Shown: piece by piece, positions 11,100 to 22,904 of the stretch | Numbering within the stretch: the first letter of the stretch is position 1 | Layout of the letters: each line of letters opens with the position of its first letter | Source: Bryoerythrophyllum caledonicum | Taxonomy: Eukaryota > Streptophyta > Bryopsida > Pottiales > Pottiaceae | Assembly: GCA_963971425.1 (NCBI GenBank) | Contig: OZ020525.1 | Location: 7,485,560 to 7,549,559 of the forward strand | Reading direction: 5' to 3' | DNA: 64,000 bases | Translations under genes and position numbers: made by a program | The notes under the pieces: generated by a model | Database searches by the model: none | Told to the model about the DNA's origin: nothing | The model's input: the letters and a program-made list of their open reading frames with translations, nothing else

Positions 11100-11930
11100 T
11101 TGAGTAGGAGGGGTAATTAAAAGTAAAATAAATTAAAATCAAGGGAGAGGGAGAGTAAGGGAAGGACAGTAATTGAGAAGGAGAGTAAGAGAGTGAGAGT
11201 AAGGGAGGGATTTATTTTAAAGTAGTTTATATTTTTAGAATATGCCACTAGGGGAATTTAGGGAATAAAAAAAAAATCAAAATTAGAAAAGAGATGGAGA
11301 GGGAGAGTAAGGAAGTGAGGGAGAATAAGGGATAGGGAGGGAGAGTAAGCGAGGAAGAGTGCGGGATTGTTTTTGAGAGTAGTTATTAAATTTTAGAATG
11401 TGAATTTATTGAAAGAAGGAAAATCCAAAAAAGTAAACTTCAAAAGGAAAATAGAGATGGAGATGGAGAAGGAGAGGAGAGTAGGAGTATAATAAATTAA
11501 AAACAAGTAGGAGGGAGAGTAAGCGAGGGAGAATAAGGCAGAAAGGGAGAGTAAGAGAGGGAGAGTAAGAGAGGGAGAGTAAGGGAGGGATTTATTTTAA
11601 AGTATTTTATATTTTTAGAATATGCCACTAGGGGAATTTAGGGAATAAAAAAAAAGTCAAAATTAGAAAAGAGATGGAGAGGGAGAGTAAGGAAGTGAGG
11701 GAGAACAAAGGATAGGGAGGGAGAGTAAGCGAGGAAGAGTGCGGGATTTATTTTTAGAGTAGTAGGTTAATTTAAGAATGTGTAATTATTGAAATCACGG
11801 GGAGCCTAAAAATTACTAGAATCAAGATTAAAAATGAGATGGAGATGGAGAAGGAGGGGAGAGCAAAACATAAATAAGAAAAACAAGTGAGGGAAAGAAG
11901 GGAGGGAGAGTAACGGAGAGGGAGATTAAG
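11100..11930. repeat. Purine-rich GAGGGAGAGTAAGG repeats with a 380-bp duplication
   Basis: Imperfect GA-rich units surround two near-identical blocks starting at 11,211 and 11,591 (TTTATTTTAAAGTA, then a TTTTTAGAATATGCC segment), an offset of 380 bp. No coding potential. Confidence 0.85.
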
Positions 11931-11939
11931 CTTAGTCAC

Positions 11940-13619
11940 TTATGACGTTTTAAATTCAAGTATGATGATTACTCTAATACCCGGTGAACCCGAGTATCTA
12001 CTGTAGCCATATGTAATACCCAGGAATCCGGGTATCAATACGTCTTGTCACGCATGCTCACGACATTGACAATTCATGATTGTGAAATGTACACGTTGTA
12101 TATGTACGTGATTAGAGCTGATTTTTAAGTTCACCCACTGTCATCATGAGCCATCACAGCCCTTGAGCCGTCCAGCTTGTCCCTATCGGGTTAGGGGAAC
12201 TCCAAGCATCAAACCTTTCTTGTTTTTTATGGGTGTTGTCTTTGTAATGTCGTAGGTAGTGAGCGGAAGTGGCAGGAGGGGTTTTTTTCGTGGTTTGTGC
12301 CATAGGCGTCAACGCATTAGGTTAGGCCGTTGTGCGCTATGAGAGGCTGTCGGTGTGCGAGGTGAGTGTTGATAAAAGTCAGGGACATTGAGCATATCGT
12401 CCAGAGGTTGTTTCTAGATATGGGCTGAAGGTCGGAGAGCAGGACTGGAACAGAGATACTGAAATAGGTTTTTAAATTTAGCGAGCGCCTCGGTTCACGA
12501 GCGAAGCTGAAACGACGTTGCGGTTGAGGGTGGCATCTTCACGAACGATCACGAGGAACGGGTGTGCCGAATCGGTGAGTGAAGAGGTATGTACTGTCTC
12601 ACAGATTAAAATTTGGTGTCATCAAATATCGAAGTTTCCCAGGACTGCTTAGAATCGGCACTGGGGCAGGTGTAGGGTTCGGTAAGCGCCAATAGGGTTC
12701 AAGAGAGTCGAGTAATTCTGATGTTGTTAGACGTTGAAGCGGAATTGTAGGGCTTAGGGTATAGGGTTCTGGTATTCAGTGCATTCAGTATAGAAGGTCC
12801 GTAAATGAGCATGTTATTCGTAAATGAGCAGTGTTGAAATTTGTTTCGTGGAAATCTTGTCAATCAGATGTGGACCTGAAATTCTAGGGCATCTGAAAAA
12901 TTGTAGAGTTTGTGAAGCTGAGTTGTTGAACGTTGATGTCAACCAGAGCTGTGAATTTGCTTCGATCCCGAGGAGTTCCTCGAGGAGGTTGGGAAATGGC
13001 GACTGGAGCTGGAACGTCGAGTGAGACTTCATGGAAAGGAGACCGGTAAGTCCACAACATTGAACTGTTTCCACTGTGTCCGAGCGACTGTGTGTGGATT
13101 CTATATTTTATTGTGATTCAAGTTTGTTCATTTGATTCCTAGCGGGTGTATGACAACAAAGTACACTTAAATAATGAAGAGAAACCTCAGAGGATGAGTA
13201 CTAGAATTCAGATATCTGTTAGGCTATAGTCGATTTTATTTTTGATGTCCCATGAACAGAAGTGTGTTTTAATTCATGAATTTGCGTGTGATTATGGTAT
13301 TGTACGAACGTTAGAATGTGCTTGTCCATACTGAGTCCTTTGAGTCCGGTCCGATTTAATGACAAGAGTAATCCATGTGCAAACGTCACATTTGGTGTTC
13401 CATCGGAACATTTGCAGATTCAATTTCCTGTGTGTAAGGTCGGTTATTGAAAGCATTGTGTGAGCATTTGATACGTCTCAGTGTGTTTGTAATTTGAAAC
13501 ATGAATTTTGAGTATGAAAAACTTCCAGAGTAGTATGTCAAACTTCTCTGTGAATGAATGTGAATATACGCGTGATGGTAAGTTGCGATTAGTGCAATGT
13601 TAATCCGTACTTGCATCAG
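11940..13619. other. No gene supported
   Basis: Two short inverted repeats built on AATACCCGG/CCGGGTAT words occur at about 11,976-12,035. Further right the GC content rises and small ORFs exist (for example 12,824-13,024), but none has recognisable or conserved content. Some of this may be 5' untranslated sequence of the ParB-like gene or inserted foreign DNA. Confidence 0.4.
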
Positions 13620-14083
13620 CCGGAGATCTCTGGTTGCATCCCTAACGGAATACGGAGTTCCAATAATCAGCCGGAGATCTCCGGATAATGTCGAAGAATG
13701 ATGAATCTTGACATATTTTCCCACGATTTAGTAAATTTCAAAAATATCCGGAAATCTCCGGATGTTACGAAGTAGTGCATATACGCGCGTAGGAAGATGT
13801 AAATATCGTGAAACTCGACATTCTGGTGATCATCCGAAGATCTCCGGTTCAGGACAGAATTGGCTCCGACCGAAACATACCAAATCGTTCCTAGACGGAT
13901 GCACACGACATCCGCAAATCAGCCGGAGATCTCCGGATACTTTCGCAATGGAATTAAACGAAAACAAACGCCATTGTTGCTCACAATCCGACATAGAGCT
14001 GTAGATCTCGAGACGTTTCAAGCATGTTTCGATACCCCCTCACGCCGACTACAGATCGTTCCTGACGAACCGGAGATCTCCGG
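13620..14083. repeat. A-palindromes upstream of the ParB-like gene
   Basis: Exact copies at 13671-13684, 13923-13936 and 14070-14083; one-mismatch copies at 13620-13633, 13748-13761 and 13834-13847. The last ends about 140 bp before the predicted start of the plus-strand gene. With the 7879-8175 group they frame the divergent promoter region, now split by inserted DNA. Confidence 0.95.
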
Positions 14084-15716
14084 CTAAGCTCATGCAAGAT
14101 ACTTCAAGCGATTTAAGATCAGTCAAGTGTCTGTAGATCTGATAATTGTGCGAAGACCTCCCCTAGCTTGGGCAGTAATAAAATGATTTAGAAGCTCGAT
14201 TTCTATCATCCATCCCTAGGAATGCAACCGGTTTTGAGTGACGGACTCTCCACAGGTTACCGGTCAATTGCAGTGATTTCTAACTGCGTTTGTCTTCTTT
14301 CGAACTCATCTTGCAGGGATTCGTGGACAACCACACTTCCGGCTGAAAGTCGTCCCGGGAAGCTTGGGGCGTTTGTAGAGTTCTGGCTCCCTGAGTTTGT
14401 CTACAGAGGAATTCACAATGTTGGCTACGTCTACAAATGCCGAGAGAGCATTAGCCAGTGGGGAATGAAGCTCTTGAAAACCCCTGAAGAAGCTTGGAAA
14501 TACGTCCCCCAACTTCGGATTGGGAAACGGGGACACCCCGACATTGGACTTGAGGTTCTAGAGATGCAGGGTCTTGACGACGAGGTCTGCCTCCTTGTCG
14601 TCCAGGAGAACGTGGACTCATCCACCGAGCCTCTAAAAAACGGCTTTATTCTGGAGACATCTAAGATTTTGGATGAGATGGCGGAGACATGTCAGAATGA
14701 TAACTTCTTATTCAGCGCTCCCACGACTGATACATGGAGCCCGGCGTACGTTAATGAGCAGTGGAAGTGGATGGCAGAAGCACAAGAGAAGTCCCGAAAG
14801 CCCGTTCCAGACCCGACACCCATTCTGTCCCTGACACCAGAATCAACCCCGGGAAGAAAACGCAAGACAACCTTGAAAACTTCGACCCTAGGTTCCTCGT
14901 CGCGGGCAGAGAAGGGAAAGAAAGCGAAGGCCGATGAGCCTGGCCTGGCGATCGAAAAGTGCCTGAACTTCACACAGGCTGACCTCGCCAAAATGAAGAG
15001 GACTGAAGTTGAAGCAATTGGCAAGGTTCTCGACGACGCGTTCAAGAACATATACATACTCAAGAATAAGCCTTTGACAGTAGAAGACCCTGTCACAAAG
15101 AAGGATGTCGTGAAGCTCGTTCATTTCAATAATCTACATAGGGCCCCCCCTGGAGGATTAGTGTACAGGGGCATCCAGAAAGAACGGCTCGAAGGAATGA
15201 ACAACGCAGTTCGTGCGTCCTCGAAGGCCACGGCCCCAGAGATTCACATTTGAGTCTTGCCACTAAAGAATAAACCTGACGGAACTAAGGTGGAGTTCTT
15301 CGCGACCAAACCGACGAAGGAGGACTGCCTTAGGGACACGACACACTTTTACATTATTGGTGGTCAGCATACTGTGGAGGCGCACAAGATCTTATCACAC
15401 GAACTGCCATAAACGTGGACGCTCGAAGAAATATTGCACTTCTCTATCATCCCGGTTTGGACCAAACCAAACCCCAAAGACATGACCCTGCTACAACTCT
15501 CGCACGCTCTGAACCAAGATCTGACGGGTCTGCAGAAGGAGCAGAGTATTACCGAGCAGCTGCAAACGTGCAGAGTGAAGTGGTTTGAGTTCGGAAAACC
15601 CGCCCCCCAACTCTATGGTCGTCCACAATCTGACAAATTCTCGGTAAGCTTACATCCTCCACCTGAATATATTTCGATTTCATCAATGAGCTCATTCTTC
15701 AAGCAAATCAAATCTA

Positions 15717-15730
15717 CCGGAGATCTCCGG
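15717..15730. repeat. A-palindrome in intron 1 of the ParB-like gene
   Basis: Exact CCGGAGATCTCCGG between donor 15644 and acceptor 15762. Confidence 0.95.
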
Positions 15731-17465
15731 GTGCTCACACATTGAGTTATATATTATTGCAGACGTTCCAACGGCAAGTGGTGCCGACGGTTTTCACTCA
15801 CCTCGGCAAAACTCACCCAAAAGACGCGAAGGTCCCTCTTCTATTCGAGATGGATGACGCGGTGGTCCAGAAGTGGATCGTAATCGATAGGATGTTCGTC
15901 GCTGGACTCCTACCAGACTCGAACGGGAAGATTGGCGACCCAGCTAAGCTGAAGCGGAAGCCTTTGGTGCAGAACGACTTCAAGCCACTCTATAAAATGC
16001 GCGCTGAAGACCTTGACTACCTCGCGGAGTTAGTGCTCGCGAAGAAGGTCTGTGTGAAGTCCTCCAAAGCGGCAAACCAAGGTACTATGAAAGGGCAGGC
16101 CGAGACACTCGAAAACGCGGCGAACAGGGAGAAGAGAATCCGGGCTATGAAGAATGAACTCATGTTAAATTACAAGTCGCACCCCCTTCCCTCGAAGGCT
16201 GCTGACTTCGTCCCTTACACGAAGGAGCAATGGGACGCCTTTGCGGCAGAGTGGGATATTGGACGGGTTCAGCTCGAGTCCTGGGTGGACGCCGCTAATC
16301 ACTCTGCCAAGGGTAAAGCTTGGCTTGAGGGTCGACTGAAGGCGATCAACAAGGAGACCGACCCCACCCCGGACGTCCTTGTGTCCATCTGGAGTCAACA
16401 CATCGTTGAGGATGCTGCCGAGGCCACACCCACGAATGACAAGTCCCTGTTCGACTCCAAATACACCTGCAGGGTTATGCCAGAGAGAGGGGGCGAGATC
16501 GCCGAAGTACTTATCATGCCGGACATTCAGGAGTGGCGTAACGTCAATGACCCTCACTTTTACTTCTTTTTCCTCTATCGCATGAAAGATGACATATGCC
16601 GTGCACAGGTCCTGGATGCGTTGGACTTCAGAACCATTTTCGACCATCTGGAAGTGGACACGAAGGACAGGAGGACGAGGGTCAGATCACAGTCCGTCCT
16701 TATTACCGATGTCGCGGGATTCGTTGAATTGAAGAGGTACATCAGTCTTCGGCAGAGAGAGTCCAGGGGCAAGGTGAAATTGTGGGCGACGCATGTGGTC
16801 TACTACTTCCCCCACCCAGGTGATTGGTTTCCGACCCCAGTAATCGGGGTCGAGGAGGCAGTGTATTGTGTATTCCTATATGAATTCGACTCGAGCGAGA
16901 CGCCTGCTCAGTCATTCAAGAGGCTCTACAAAGTCCACGCAGACAAAATGCAGGCCTTCTATTCAGCTGCTCAACATCCAGAAACCATCCAGCGCTGGAA
17001 GCAAACCGATGTCCCACAGCTGAGGATCTCGGTCCTTGATTTGCTGTTCACGGGGTTCATTAGAGAGGATATGGTGGTCGTCAATGTCCATGGTGGACCA
17101 CATTTAACATACCTCGGATTGGTAAGCAGAACATCCTTCCCAAGCACTTCAACGTCATAGATTTCTGGTTTGTCTTCTGGTATATGTTTTGGATGTTGCC
17201 TTACACAGGCTTTATCTTGCAGACTCACGACGCCCGGGTCCTCGAGATTGTGAGCAGCAAAGATGCCAAACTCAAGGCAGAATCCTGCGCAGAAGAAATA
17301 TTCAAGTACCACTTGAATCTCTTAGCCGACGTACCCGACGCCGCTGTAGAGGAGTCAGAGGAGACTGCCATCACTGGGTCAACCCCAGGCGTTGGTGTTC
17401 TAACACGGGCAATGTCGAGGATGAACTACAGCGGCGAGGTATAACAGCTAAGAAAACTTCATGAC

Positions 17466-17591
17466 CCGGAGATCTTCGGCTGTTCATACCTTTAGAATGC
17501 CCTGCATATTTTAGGGCTCATATTTCTCATCGCCTTGCTCAGATATAGTTCACCCGGTAGACATGGACCACTTTGAACCGGAGATCTCCGG
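17466..17591. repeat. A-palindrome pair in intron 3 of the ParB-like gene
   Basis: One-mismatch CCGGAGATCTTCGG at 17466-17479 and an exact copy at 17578-17591, both within the predicted intron 17439-17661. Confidence 0.93.
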
Positions 17592-19572
17592 GTGTATCAT
17601 ACCGTTCTCATTTGTATTGCATCCTAATGTTCTTCACACTGACTTCGTCAATGTGACGCAGACTCCTGATGCCACGATGATTGAAGTTGATGTGCGGTAT
17701 CAACCGAGTTCATCAGCGGCACCCAACATTGGACTCCAGTCCTTGGCCATTGTCGCGCGGATCGTCGGTTCGGGCACCCCAATCCACCCCATACAGGTAG
17801 ACGTTGATGAACCACCTCTTCCTATCAGGCAAGCCTCGCCTAGTTCAAGAAGCAACTCTACTCCGGACGCTAGACTCGGTACTTCTGAAAAGGAAACCAG
17901 TTGGCATTCCGGCATGCCACGTTCTTCTTCGTCTAATCGGGACGATGACACGGCAATGTCCGATCACCTGGACTTTGACGTTTTCCAAAGAGCACCCGGA
18001 GATCTCCCGCTGGCCGACCTTCCGAGGACGCGTCCAGAGGTTGTGTGCAAGAGTGCCGAAGACTTGACGTTGCGTGACACCGATCAAACAATGGATGAGG
18101 CGTCGGCGCAGCAGAAATTGCGTGAATTACATGCTATGAGCCCTCTACGCAGCCCTCCGCGGAGCCACGGGCAGCTGGCTCAAAAAGAGAAGAAAAAAGC
18201 AATCGCGAAGAATCCTACGGCGAAAGCTCCTCCTCCTCCACCTACAATTCGGACAAGGGCCCAGAAAGATAAGGTGAATAGTTACTTGTCCATCAAACCT
18301 TCTTCATTGTTCTAAGGACAGTTCACTCGATGCTGACCTTATTCTTACCACTTCGTTACTGGTATTCAGGGGTCCGCAGGATCAACACAGTCGAAGGATG
18401 TCGGTGGCAGAAACCCCGCACAGAGTGCTCAAGTCGCTGGTGTAGCTCAGACTTCTAGGGATACTCCACCTACTGTCCCAGGTGCCTAATATGTACATTC
18501 ATACTTATGTGCCATCATCTATATAGTGCTCATTCTTCCATCAAGGAATTCTGGATTGTGAGTGCAGAACACTTCTATATGTATAATTGAAATTTCACTT
18601 TGCTGAACAACTTCCTCATCTCAGTCTACGTACTCGTATTTTGGGTTCAGGTTCGACGAAGCCTACTACGATCGTCCGAGAGCCTCCAACCAAGGATCAG
18701 GTAACATCCAATCGGGTTTATCATGTCGTGTTTGACTTAAATGGAGTTCTTGTGCACAGGGGGGAATTCAAACAGGGACAACCGAGAGACATCAAAGTAA
18801 GGCCTGGTTCCACTGAACTCCTGAACTTTGTGGGAGAGAAGGCTACTGTCTCATTCTGGAGCAGTGTGGTGGAAAAGAATATTGTGGATATTATCAAGGA
18901 GTTGCGCGAGAAAGGTGCTGTTATTCCGGAAGGCGTCACAATCCTGACACAGGCCCATTGCACAAAATCATCATATACGCTCCCATCCCACCCATCGAAG
19001 CCAATTGTCCTTAAGGACCTGACAATTTATAACACCAAGGCGTGGCCCAGGTCTCCCAAGGATGTCTTGCTTGTAGACGATACTCCACTAAAGAACGTCC
19101 TTAACGATACATTCAGCGCAGTTCATCCGCCATCATGGACTGGGAATTCGAAAGAAACCTGGTTGTCCACCATTTTTCTCCCATGGCTCTCCGGACTGCT
19201 AGCGTCAAATGAAGATGTTCCCGACTTTGTTAGACGTCATCCATTGATGTTTGCCAGTGATCCAGTAGACAAAAATTCCAAAGAGGCCCGGTCCATGGTG
19301 AAGGGCATAATTTTGGCTCCTTAGAACAATGAATTATACTGGATATTATAAACTCTATGCTTTGTAAATGTTAAGTCAAGGATGTCTGTGGGATTTCGAC
19401 CATTCAATTTTGAAGATAAATGTTGTTGTCAGTAACGTTATTTGTTGAGGTCCTTCTTTTTATTTGTTATTGTTAGTGTCTCGCCCCCAAGCTTCACCTT
19501 CCAATATCTGCAATCACTTCTAAGTATTCTCCTGACCATTTCGACTGCCGAACGTTGGTCTGGGAGGGTCAC

Positions 19573-20431
19573 CCGGAGATCTCCGGTCGAATTCGTGTCA
19601 CTTGAACTCCTCCTACCATATTTTCTCCTCATTCCAATGCTCTATTTCTAATTCGATGGTCTTGCCTTCTTATTTGCAGGTCATAATCATATCTCTCCGC
19701 GGTCCTCTCTGCTCGGACGAGGTCCTTGACTCGGCCAATCCCGCTCCACGCAGCTGCCTTCCTTTGATGACACGGTAGATGTTATTCGAATACTACTGCG
19801 ATATTTCAATGTCGGGATCTGGTCTCCTATGAGTCCAGATAGGCTCATGGAGGCGGCCCAAGTGTTATTGCCCCCAGACATCTTATCAGATATTCTTTTT
19901 TGCTATGCCATCAAACAGACTCGAAGGCCCAGCTATGTTAGGTTTCTTCACATCTTCAAGAAGGCTTCATTTAATCCTCGAACAAGGCATTATTTGTGGC
20001 CCAAATGTGTTGTTGTTGCAGATCTAGATCCATTCAAGAATCCTAGAAAGGCTATAGTTCATTATCTAACTTATGGGAGACACCTACTGGACGGGTAGAG
20101 GGCATCTGTAAAGCACTTAAATTAGAATAGTTGAATCGATTTTCCATAGATTACACGCGCCTCTTAGCAACAGCCACCCCTCATTTATTGTATGACACTT
20201 TTTTATAATGAAACAGTTTAGTATTGGACTCTTACTCTAATTTCATCCGGAGATATCCGGTTGCATGTTCTATCAATTGCGAGTATTTTCTGTCCGCAGC
20301 TCTGTCCCACTTTTCCCTACCACATTTTTCCCAACCACACATTTGTGATGTACAATATGTCAATCAATACTGTTCTCCGGACTCGGTTCTTCTTCTGAAT
20401 TCTACCTTGATATTTACCCGGAGATATCCGG
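19573..20431. repeat. A-palindromes, right subterminal group
   Basis: Exact copy at 19573-19586. Two copies with the same altered centre, CCGGAGATATCCGG, lie at 20247-20260 and 20418-20431. A half site is near 20583. These are the last copies seen on this side. Confidence 0.93.
19679..20098 (+). pseudogene. Unassigned 3' exon or small gene of element A
   Basis: Begins after a plausible acceptor (TTTGCAG) and reads through one in-frame TGA near 19.73 kb to a TAG after HLLDG. The readable part (SPMSPDRLMEAAQVLL onward, about 90 residues) has coding-like composition but no domain I recognise. It follows the FCP1-like exon, as a similar small 3' gene does in B, though the two proteins show no obvious similarity. 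Confidence 0.35.
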
Positions 20432-20559
20432 CTGCATGCTGCGGACTCACGTATTGTCTAAATTCAAATTTGGTCGCTCTAGCCATTTCTTCCTTCATAA
20501 GTGTCATTGGTCATGCATTTAATGCTTGAATAGTACTCTAAACTCCTCGACTTTTATGC

Positions 20560-22000
20560 TTCACTATCTTTTATGAGGCACATCTCCGGATCTATCTTTT
20601 AGTCCTTAGTCCAAAATTCACCTCATAGTCCAGAAATAGTTAAATATGGCATTTATGTACAGTTGTTTCCGGAAATGATTTCCGAAAAAACCAGGTGGGT
20701 AGTTTGATTTACCTCTGTTTCCCTTCAGAGCGGCTTCCGGAAGGTTTAAGCAAGTGACCGGAAGGCCACTGATCCTATTTTGTGTAAGTGGCCGGATTCC
20801 CCACTGCCTTGTAACTTTAAGTGGCTAGACATCCACTGCCCCGGATTTTATAGTGCCCAGACAATCACTCTCCTCCTTTTCTACTAACCGGTGATGTGGT
20901 GTTGATTCTAGACTTAACTCTCACGACATCCGGAAGGCCTTCCGGATGCGGTGACACAAAGATAAGTCCGGACTACAACGACGTTCCAATAGCACTCTCG
21001 TAGCACTCTGAAGATAGTGATATTGTTTTACTTGGGAGGACTCCTTCTAGACTCACATAGCAGGTTTTTCCTATCGTGGGGGTAAACTCCGGTTTTGGGG
21101 ACTGGAATTCGGGTTCACACGGTATATTCCATGCCCTAGAGACTACCAGCTACACCTCTGCAATATATCTCTTCTTCTCCTGGTTCTTCCGGATTCTGGA
21201 GACTACCAGGAACGCCTCTGCAATCTCCTCCAGTTATTCCGGACACTCCCCTATTGGAAATCTAAACCGGCTCACTCCTTAGTTCATCAAAACATCCATC
21301 TCTTCACAGAAATCTGCGTAAGACGTACTACAACAACGGACCTTGCTCCTTACAAGAGAACACCATATGTCGCACAAAACTAGGTAACAAATCTAGTGAT
21401 AGCTCCGGAATATATTCAAACATAAGGAAAACAAGATCCTGAGTTGAGAAAACTCATTATACTAAAAACTAGGAAATCAACCTGATCTTCACACTACCTT
21501 ATCTGCGAAAAATCCGGAAAAACTAATCTTATCCCAAAAGGTCCGGGATTTCAAACCTGAGATCCGAAAATTGTGGCTCTCAGATCTGATCTTTCCGCTG
21601 GCCATAATTCTAAGTTTCCGGTTTTGACAGACAACTCGGTAGCCGGGTGCAATTTGGAGCCCCATCGTTAATTGCTGCGACAAGTCTGATGCCCGGAACT
21701 AACTAACCTTCTAATAAAACTAACTACGGAGTCCTTTTGTTCCGTCCACTGCGTCGCTTCGGAGATGCTCCCACGGTCTGTTTTCTGCCACCTACCTTGT
21801 CCGGAGTTGGATCCGGTACAGCTCCACTTCCGGAAGCTGGTGCTTCCGGCTCCGATCGTTCGGTGGAAGCCGCCGCCTGCGTGCCCTTGTCTGCTGTACC
21901 AGTGGTAGTCCCTTCTGTTGTCTTGGGGCTGGCGGCAGCATCCGGATAGCCTCGGGACAGGGGAGAAGTAGTCTTACGGCGATCGGAGGTCGGTGGAGAG
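20560..22000. other. TCCGGA-rich patch with a long palindrome; possible relic of a related element
   Basis: An exact 22-bp palindrome with core ATCCGGAAGGCCTTCCGGAT lies at 20927-20948. Degenerate relatives (CTTCCGGAAG, ACCGGAAGG, TTCCGGATTC) are scattered over 20.67-21.95 kb, quite unlike the flanks. On the minus strand a Pro/Thr/Ser/Ala-rich open stretch (about 21,990-21,800) ends at a good donor GTAGGT and looks like the linker exons of genes A and B. No domain is visible. Confidence 0.4.
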
Positions 22001-22015
22001 GGGGAATGCTATTTT

Positions 22016-22051
22016 GTGAGCAGTGAGCGGTGAGCGGTGAGCAGTGAGCAG
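22016..22051. repeat. 7-bp repeat GTGAGCR, five units
   Basis: Tandem GTGAGCA/GTGAGCG units next to a G-rich stretch. Confidence 0.85.
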
Positions 22052-22904
22052 AAATAATGGGGTTTAGAGGAAAAAAAAGTGAGTTTTAAAACAAGTTTGT
22101 GTGCTGAAGACATTTTTTTAGCTCACAAGAGGGTGTATGGCCGTGGATCATTTGGTGCTATAATGAGTATGATGGATAAAAATAAATGGATGTCTTGCTG
22201 TAGTTTCATAAAATACCCTATAGCCGTGGATGAAAGGCTTCGCATTCTCATTATTAGAGTAATCCACGATTTGGTGTGTTTGCATGATATATACTAGTGT
22301 ACTTGAACGTTGATTAAAAGAATTGGAATTTTGGATCTAGAGTTTAGGGTTTACGAAATGAAGATTGTATCAATATTTTCCAATTTTACTTAGTCCTACA
22401 AAAACTACGTCTTCATAGTTCTCTATGCGTATTTCTAATGAGATTTTCAATAGTTTTATAGTATTGACAAAGTCATGTATTCATTTACTCACTATAAAAC
22501 AAAATCGTGGATTTTACATCAAATGTATTTTTTGTATGTATGGTTTAGGGTACGAACAATATAGTGTACGTCGTTCAGTGTATATTTTATAATCCGACCT
22601 TGCCTTGAATATGCTACTAAATTCTGATGCATTACTCAATGAAAGACTAGTTGACTAATCTATCTAACAATTTCGTACGCAGTTCCAAATTGCCATAAGT
22701 TTAAAGTTGTGATTCATGTGGTATATTATTCCGTGTCTAGATAGTTTAGAAGATGATAGCAAAATAAGAGGCATGTTTCAATTTAAACTTGAATGGGTAC
22801 AATTAGAATGTTTACAAGAAGAGTATTCAGTTTGGGTTGGCTTTAGTTGGAATGGCAAATAAGATCTTACTGAAGGAAAAATTGACAATGAGTACACAAA
22901 ACAA
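22052..22904. other. AT-rich DNA, no gene supported
   Basis: Only short ORFs without coding character. By analogy with B, the left end of element D should lie here, a few hundred bp beyond the gene's stop, but I could not recognise its terminal repeat. Confidence 0.4.

Larger units (their letters stand above)
14222..19324 (+). pseudogene. Element A ParB-like / methyltransferase-like / FCP1-like gene
   Basis: Six exons with GT-AG introns read in one frame: about 14222-15643, 15763-17121, 17223-17438, 17662-18273, 18370-18481 and 18651-19324. In order: an N-terminal region; a ParB/DGQHR-like stretch with FYIIGGQHTVEAHK (~15.34-15.39 kb); a ~450-residue region ending in LLFTGFIREDMVVVNVHGG, joined across an intron to THDARVLEIVSSKD, which resembles motif I and the acidic loop of DNA methyltransferases; a Pro/Ser/Lys-rich linker; and an FCP1-like HAD domain with FDLNGVL, SFWSSVVEK and LLVDDTPLKNVL. 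Stops in frame at 15251-15253 (TGA) and 15410-15412 (TAA) indicate decay. The first exon and exact start are uncertain. Methyltransferase catalytic residues are not evident. Colinear with B's gene on the minus strand. Confidence 0.62.
3801..20431. mobile_element. Large element A (palindrome CCGGAGATCTCCGG), ends not resolved
   Basis: Outer coordinates are simply the first and last copies of the element-specific palindrome; true ends were not found. Contents: a DUF7869-like gene on the minus strand (4308-7764), a palindrome-bearing intergenic region, and a plus-strand multi-exon gene with ParB-like, methyltransferase-like and FCP1-like parts (14222-19324). The same two genes occur divergently in element B, whose ends are precise. 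The intergenic region is split by foreign DNA between about 8.2 and 13.6 kb. From the spacing in B, A's ends are expected near 3.35-3.8 kb and 20.2-20.7 kb. Confidence 0.7.

Noticed and set aside
7879-14083. Fixed spacing of A-palindromes like that in B
   Set aside because: Intervals (98, 70, 115, then 51, 77, 86, 89, 147 bp) show no common period.
14222-19324. Bacterial or phage contamination as the source of the ParB-methyltransferase-like genes
   Set aside because: Several GT-AG introns with in-phase exons, Ty3 and CACTA neighbours and plant-type telomere words show a eukaryotic nuclear context.
3660-20650. GGTKAATTTTGG inverted match (about 3,678 and 20,610) as the TIR of element A
   Set aside because: Only about a dozen bases with a mismatch, no 4-bp duplication, and no extension; likely chance.
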